A stretch of DNA of 64,000 nucleotides from Nitrospirales bacterium (GTDB lineage Bacteria > Nitrospirota > Nitrospiria > Nitrospirales > UBA8639), in contig JAJDBP010000017.1 of the NCBI GenBank assembly GCA_029261295.1, positions 124,001 through 188,000 of the forward strand. Direction: 5' to 3'. The notes below the pieces were generated by a model that had not been told where the DNA came from, made no database searches, and saw only the letters and a program-made list of their open reading frames with translations. Both the position numbers and the translations under genes were made by a program. This document shows, one piece after another, positions 59,746 through 64,000 of the stretch (the stretch's first letter is position 1; each line of letters opens with the position of its first letter).

Positions 59746-60996
59746 TCACGATTCATCCCGGAGCATGTGCACAAAGAGGCCGTCGCGGAGTTTGGGTTCG
59801 AACCAGGTGCTTTTAGGGGGCATCACACGATCGGCATCGGCCACGGCCATGAGTTCTTCAACCGTGGTTGGATACAACCAGAATGCCACGGCCCAGTCTC
59901 CACTATCTACTAGCGCCACCAGTTGCTGCGTCCCACGGATACCTCCAATAAAATCTATCCGCGAATCTGTCCGCTGATCTTTGATTCCTAAAAGCGGATC
60001 CAACACACGTTCAGTTAATTCCGATATGGCTAACGCACGAACAGGGTCTTGCTGACTGTTCAACGACGGATTGTGTTTTGGTGTTCCTCGATGCCATTTC
60101 CCTTCTAGATACATATCGAATCCGGCCTCTGGGGCCTCGCCAGGCTGTGCGGTTTCTTGCAGTTTAAAGTGTTCTGTTAATTTCTCTAGCAATCCCTTTG
60201 GAGTCAGCCCGTTCAAATCTCGAACGACGCGATTATACGGAAGGATTTGTAATTGGTTATGAGGAAAAATGACGGAAAGAAACCCTTCTTCATGCCCCCC
60301 GGAAGGGAGAGCGCTGCCACCTCCACGAGAAGACCGGACGCGACTCGCCGCCGCTGATCGATGATGCCCGTCAGCAATATAGAGCGCGGGGAGATTCTGA
60401 AAATCCTTGAGGACTTGTTGAATGGTGGAATCATCCCGCACGCTCCACACTGTGTGCTCAACATTATCGGATGCAACAAAATGTGCGCCAGGATTGGTAC
60501 TGGTTACGCTGTTGAGCCACTGATCAATATTCTCAGTCTGTCGAAAAAAAAGAAGGACCGGTCCAGACTGTGACTCATGTGTTTCAATAATCCGCACTCG
60601 ATCGTTTTCCTTCACCGGCCTAGTAAATTCATGTTTTTTGATAATTCCTCGGTCATACTCGTCCACCGAAGCCAGGGCCACGATTCCAGTCTGCTCATGC
60701 TTCCCCCACTTTTGTCGATAGACACCTAAAAGAGGCTGGGCTTCCTGCACCAAGACCCCTTCATTCATGAGCTTCCGAAGATTATCAGCGCCTCGTTGAT
60801 AGACTTCAGGGGAATAGGGATCCACCCCATCACCCAACTCAAGCTCTGCTCGCCCAATGCGAAGGAAGCAATGCGGATTTCCCTCTGCTAAATCCCGCGC
60901 CTCTTTCAACGAGACCACATCATAAGGTGGAGCGGCGACTTGATCGGCTAATTCAGGTTTTGGTCTCACAGCGCGAAACGGTGCAATCGTTGCCAT
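59746..60996 (-). CDS. DUF1015 family protein
   Basis: A 416-residue protein of the DUF1015 family, unmistakable from the N-terminus: IAPFRAVRPKPELADQVAAPPYDVVSLKEA, then GIIKKHEFTRPVKENDRVRIIETHESQSGPVLLFFRQTE, and YIADGHHRSAAASRVR (DGHHR). The function is unknown; in several genomes it is linked to amino acid or serine metabolism. Not exported, soluble. Confidence 0.93.
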   Translation of the reverse strand: MATIAPFRAVRPKPELADQVAAPPYDVVSLKEARDLAEGNPHCFLRIGRAELELGDGVDPYSPEVYQRGADNLRKLMNEGVLVQEAQPLLGVYRQKWGKHEQTGIVALASVDEYDRGIIKKHEFTRPVKENDRVRIIETHESQSGPVLLFFRQTENIDQWLNSVTSTNPGAHFVASDNVEHTVWSVRDDSTIQQVLKDFQNLPALYIADGHHRSAAASRVRSSRGGGSALPSGGHEEGFLSVIFPHNQLQILPYNRVVRDLNGLTPKGLLEKLTEHFKLQETAQPGEAPEAGFDMYLEGKWHRGTPKHNPSLNSQQDPVRALAISELTERVLDPLLGIKDQRTDSRIDFIGGIRGTQQLVALVDSGDWAVAFWLYPTTVEELMAVADADRVMPPKSTWFEPKLRDGLFVHMLRDES

Positions 60997-61320
60997 TCAC
61001 ATGCCCTCCAATAAAGCGGTTGGGTTGTCGTTTTCAAGGTGAAAGATCAAAGATATTTTTTAGCACATTGGTTCTTACCCTGGATAGAAAGAATTCAGCT
61101 GAAACACCACCTCTGTATGAAGAAAATTTATTTCTGATCCTATTCATTCCGACATTTCGACTCCTGAATCTGCCCTATTCACTTCGGAAATTCATGTTGT
61201 TTCCTGGCGTTTGACCACCACTGTAGGCTCCAGCCTTCATGTTGACAAGGTTACAAATTATAGTATGGTATGACTCTTTATAACCCCCTTGCCATATTAT
61301 ACAAGCCAAGGGTGGGCTAA
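60997..61320. other. Intergenic region between divergent genes, no gene
   Basis: 324 bases between DUF1015 (minus) and a small lipoprotein gene (plus). It contains promoters for both but I cannot name them. An overlapping plus frame (60927-61214) has no domain and starts inside DUF1015. Confidence 0.45.
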
Positions 61321-61680
61321 ATGCTGAGTGATTTTTCCATGCCGTTTTCATTCCCGATTTTCCACCGGATCTTCCTAGGACTCTTCATTGGAATTTTTCT
61401 GTCGATGGGTTGTAGCCAGAAGATCGTCTTGGAAAATCAAGAAACCATCATCCTTAACAATCATGGTACAAAGCCCATCCATTCCCTCCTGGTCAAACCC
61501 TGTACTAAAACCTACGATGAATTTGAAGAAATGGGCAAAGACCTGAAGCCAGGTTCAACCACCCTTATCCGGCTATATCCCGGATGCTTTGACGCAGATG
61601 CGTTGGATGAAAATGGAGAACCCATGGCGACGCAATATAAATTACGCCTTCCCCCCCCATTGCGTTGGGATGTGTATTAA
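61321..61680 (+). CDS. Small predicted lipoprotein
   Basis: A 119-residue protein with a hydrophobic N-terminus (FHRIFLGLFIGIFLSMGCS) whose lipobox-like LSMGC places a lipidated Cys at about residue 36. The start could be at ATG 61321 or 61339. The mature part is a short beta-type domain (IILNNHGTKPIHSLLVKPC...) with two more cysteines (at TKPIHSLLVKPC and LYPGC) that might form a disulfide. No family is recognised. It may pair with the lipoprotein gene 18 bases downstream. Confidence 0.72.
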   Translation: MLSDFSMPFSFPIFHRIFLGLFIGIFLSMGCSQKIVLENQETIILNNHGTKPIHSLLVKPCTKTYDEFEEMGKDLKPGSTTLIRLYPGCFDADALDENGEPMATQYKLRLPPPLRWDVY

Positions 61681-61698
61681 CTATCTGGAGTCCGCGAC

Positions 61699-62619
61699 AT
61701 GAAGTCTGAGATTCAACTAATCCTTCGGATATTGTTTTGCGTAGCAACCGCTAGCCTTCTCGCAGCCTGTGGGCCACGCTACTATCTCGTCACCTCCGAC
61801 TTCATGGTGGCCGATGGTCGAGAAGCCCCTCCAGAAATCGTGGAAAGCCCAACCTACCTTTCCATGATTGCCGACATTAAATCATTAGCCGTCAAAGCTC
61901 CGGAAGGATGTGCGAATGAAACGGCAACGGAAAGTTCAGGAGAGGCCACAGGACAGGGGGTATTATTAAAAACGACATGCGGCATTGAAATGGCCGAATT
62001 AGAACGAGCTCTCACCAAGGCAGGATTTAGAGTCATTTCCTGGAATGTCTTACACAATAAAGTGGTCAAAGAAGAAATCACCCCACAAGCGGCATCCCAA
62101 GACCTTGGGGCGGAAGTCTTGTTTCAAATTAATTCTTTAGAGAGATCACTCGTCCAGGCCGGACAGGATGCGAGATGGGAACGTCGTTTTTTTCAATCGA
62201 ATGATAAAGGAGAACAACTCAACCCGGCCTCCCTTCATGTTAAAGAAGGGGAAGGATTAATTCAGGAAATAAAAAATAAAGAAGCCGCACTGACCCACCA
62301 AGAACGATTAAGTGTCACCATTAATGCCAGCGCCTCACTTGTCAAAACCGGAGAAACGATCTGGTTTTACGAATGGACCCATGCAGAAGCCAGGGGACAA
62401 GATACAGCCATGCAATTACTGGCCATCTGTGATGACGGAAAATGTCGAGAGGCTTCCGCTAAAGCCAAGGACCCGGCTGACAAAGACCGATTCCTTTCCG
62501 GAGGCAGCGAAGCAATCTCTAAGCAAAAAAGCGCAAAGGATCAACAAAACGCGCTCTACCATAAACTCCTGCGAGATTTAGTCACCAACCTGGCAACCTC
62601 ATTTAAGCACAAATCTTAA
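61699..62619 (+). CDS. Predicted lipoprotein
   Basis: A 306-residue protein with a standard lipoprotein signal: hydrophobic LRILFCVATASLLAAC with lipobox LAAC at ~21-24. The mature part is mainly helical with a conserved-looking DLGAEVLFQINSLERSLVQAGQ stretch and an ATINASASLVKTGETIWFYEW-type strand, as in LpoB-like or GNA1162-like outer-membrane factors. The best I can say is an outer-membrane-directed lipoprotein of unknown function. Confidence 0.8.
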   Translation: MKSEIQLILRILFCVATASLLAACGPRYYLVTSDFMVADGREAPPEIVESPTYLSMIADIKSLAVKAPEGCANETATESSGEATGQGVLLKTTCGIEMAELERALTKAGFRVISWNVLHNKVVKEEITPQAASQDLGAEVLFQINSLERSLVQAGQDARWERRFFQSNDKGEQLNPASLHVKEGEGLIQEIKNKEAALTHQERLSVTINASASLVKTGETIWFYEWTHAEARGQDTAMQLLAICDDGKCREASAKAKDPADKDRFLSGGSEAISKQKSAKDQQNALYHKLLRDLVTNLATSFKHKS

Positions 62620-62653
62620 ACAGTTGTGCAGGATTATATTCCGGCGAAACACT

Positions 62654-62833
62654 CTATACCCAACCCAAGAAGACCTGACCACAGCACCTCCCAGCTCTTT
62701 GAAGATTCGTCATACCAGGATACTTCTCTTCAACCTTTCGTGTTACATTAGAAAAAGCTTCTTCTCTGAACGCGATCAGGGTTGAAAAAAATTCGACCTC
62801 CACACTCTCTATCTCATAAGTCAGCATAGGCAT
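62654..62833 (-). CDS. Possible small protein with a strong ribosome binding site
   Basis: A 59-residue frame on the minus strand begins ATG 62833 with AAGGAGGG 7 bases upstream, the clearest Shine-Dalgarno site nearby. The protein reads MPMLTYEIESVEVEFFSTLIA and has a mixed composition with two adjacent cysteines (RCCGQ). No domain is recognised. It lies in an otherwise empty spacer, so it does not compete with another gene. Real but unproven. Confidence 0.45.
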   Translation of the reverse strand: MPMLTYEIESVEVEFFSTLIAFREEAFSNVTRKVEEKYPGMTNLQRAGRCCGQVFLGWV

Positions 62834-62895
62834 CAACTATCCCTCCTTCAAATCGCTCGCACAAAATCTTTACAAATTTTTACCGGAGAAGATCA

Positions 62896-63858
62896 ATGGC
62901 CCATCACCGTGTGTCCAAAACACTCGCAAGCTTGGGTTCCCCATTCCGACCGCATGTAATCCTTTTGATTCTCTTGGCTCTGTCGGCCCCGTTGGCGTTG
63001 GCAACCGAACCTCCGAAACTCATGCTGGCAGAAACTTACAGGCAAGGGCTCAACACGAGCGACTACTTGGTCAGTGAAAAGCTCGACGGCATACGCGCTC
63101 GGTGGGATGGAAAACAACTGATTTCACGAGGCGGTCACATGTTTGCAGCCCCCGTTTGGTTTATCAAAGACTTTCCCAGCACTCCTCTTGATGGGGAATT
63201 ATGGATGGGAAGAGGTCACTATGAGGCAACCTCATCAATTGTTCGGAAGAACGATCCACATGAAGGGTGGGAAAACATCCGCTTAATGATTTTTGATGTA
63301 CCCGAGCACGGTGGGCCCTTTTCCGAACGAGTGAAAGAGATGAGCCGATTAACCACACTGGTGAACTCTCCTTATCTCGCCATGATCGATCAGCACACAT
63401 TCCTGAATGAAACCACCTTACGAGAACACTTGGAAACCGTATTGGCACAAGGTGGTGAAGGCCTCATGCTACACCGGAAAGCAGCCCTCTATGCGAGAGG
63501 CCGGAGCCATGATTTGCTCAAGTTCAAACCCTTTAGTGATGCGGAGGCCACTGTTATTGGATACCGGCCTGGTAAAGGGAAATACGAGGGAAAGATAGGA
63601 TCCCTCAAAGTCCAAACCGAGGAAGGAATTGTTTTTTATATCGGCACAGGCCTGAGTGATGCCCAACGGGATCACCCCCCTCCAATAAACAGGCAGATCA
63701 CATTTCGCCATCAAGGCTTCACAAAAAACGGCATCCCACGCTTTCCTGTATTTTTGCGAATACGCAGTGAACAACCGGATGAGAAATCCACGCCCTTTTC
63801 ACAGGAAAGGGAAAACCCAGTCCTGTCACCTGGCTTTGAAGAGAGCTTGATCAATTAA
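62896..63858 (+). CDS. Small exported ATP-dependent DNA ligase (LigE/Lig B-like)
   Basis: A 320-residue minimal ATP ligase. An N-terminal signal peptide (~20-37, VILLILLALSAPLALA) suggests periplasmic export. The catalytic Lys62 is in SEKLDGIRARW (motif I), motif III in LMIFDVPEHGG, motif IV in GEGLMLHRK, and motif V in DLLKFKPFSDAEATVIGY. The OB-fold C-terminal domain (GTGLSDAQRD...) is complete and no further domain is added, as in the Lig E type of Haemophilus and Neisseria. Such ligases are thought to act on extracellular or competence-related DNA. Confidence 0.92.
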   Translation: MAHHRVSKTLASLGSPFRPHVILLILLALSAPLALATEPPKLMLAETYRQGLNTSDYLVSEKLDGIRARWDGKQLISRGGHMFAAPVWFIKDFPSTPLDGELWMGRGHYEATSSIVRKNDPHEGWENIRLMIFDVPEHGGPFSERVKEMSRLTTLVNSPYLAMIDQHTFLNETTLREHLETVLAQGGEGLMLHRKAALYARGRSHDLLKFKPFSDAEATVIGYRPGKGKYEGKIGSLKVQTEEGIVFYIGTGLSDAQRDHPPPINRQITFRHQGFTKNGIPRFPVFLRIRSEQPDEKSTPFSQERENPVLSPGFEESLIN

Positions 63859-64000
63859 CACTTTGGCTGCGCGCTGCGCGATTTTTGCTGCCTTGGGGTT
63901 TTGAGACACTTGCGCCGTCACCGTCGCACCTTCCAACAATAACGAGAGTTCCTCTGCAAGTGCCTGGGGATTGTCGACACCACTCTGTTCACAGAGCGAA
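63826..64000 (-). CDS. TetR-family regulator, 3' end only
   Basis: The C-terminal 57 residues of a minus-strand gene run to the window edge: DNPQALAEELSLLLEGATVT, then NPKAAKIAQRAAKVLIDQAL. This is the usual end of TetR-type ligand domains (PxxLAxxLxxLxEGA). Its stop lies inside the ligase coding region, overlapping it by 33 bases. The DNA-binding part is not visible. Confidence 0.7.
   Translation of the reverse strand, partial: SLCEQSGVDNPQALAEELSLLLEGATVTAQVSQNPKAAKIAQRAAKVLIDQALFKAR

Noticed and set aside
1-64000. CRISPR array, prophage or integrase
   Set aside because: No run of regularly spaced direct repeats and no phage structural, integrase or intact transposase gene was seen on either strand.

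Overview
The window reads as a stretch of bacterial chromosome from the nitrite-oxidising genus Nitrospira or a close relative. The grounds are indirect: a four-gene 2-oxoacid:ferredoxin oxidoreductase of the kind used for reductive TCA carbon fixation, a group 3-type [NiFe] hydrogenase with maturation genes, multihaem cytochromes c, and a general gene mix I associate with that phylum. Base composition looks close to 50% G+C by eye (not counted), which would fit a marine (Nitrospira marina-like) lineage better than the higher-GC freshwater ones. No nitrite oxidoreductase, ammonia monooxygenase, rRNA or tRNA gene is present, so this placement is inference.

Layout. 1-6.5 kb: the 3' part of a cytoplasmic [NiFe] hydrogenase large subunit, its C-terminal protease, then hypA-hypF-hypC-hypD-hypE with overlapping or abutting ends; hypB is absent here. 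6.6-12.9 kb: a small K+ channel, an EthD-like protein, a minus-strand PepSY / membrane protein / two-component regulator set with a recognisable response-regulator binding array, and a b-type plus pentahaem c-type cytochrome pair beside a small cytochrome c. 12.9-14.8 kb: a decayed arsenic locus (arsC tail and an ACR3 gene with two in-frame stops) followed by two small inverted-repeat elements. 14.9-20.4 kb: tandem universal stress protein and the pyruvate:ferredoxin oxidoreductase operon porG-porA-porB plus an FAD/ferredoxin subunit. 20.7-36.9 kb: housekeeping genes (FtsH, RmuC, ScpA/ScpB, peroxiredoxin, an H1-like lysine-rich protein, a DHH-CBS-CCA nucleotidyltransferase fusion, an MFS transporter) and several small or hypothetical genes.

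36.95-41.0 kb holds a single 1355-residue protein that looks like a nuclease-STAND NTPase: an N-terminal PD-(D/E)XK domain resembling DUF4297/Cap4, a P-loop NTPase, and a long helical-repeat C-terminus. That is the architecture of one-gene antiphage sensors of the Avs/STAND type, and it is the best candidate for an undescribed system in this window.

41.2-64 kb: YaiI-like, SEC-C, metallophosphoesterase and response-regulator genes; a YbjQ-YbjQ-M48 protease operon; a SMUG1-type uracil-DNA glycosylase; a MarR regulator with matching palindromic operators in front of itself and of an Fe-S/SCP2 protein; a PEP mutase-nucleotidyltransferase fusion without the usual phosphonate partners; a toxin-antitoxin pair with a third overlapping gene; a ribosomal-oxygenase-like JmjC protein; a small exported ATP-dependent DNA ligase; and the 3' end of a TetR-type regulator at the right edge. 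A dispersed palindromic repeat (CCTCCCCTT...AAGGGGAGG type) occurs at least four times and forms the 3' end of one coding sequence.
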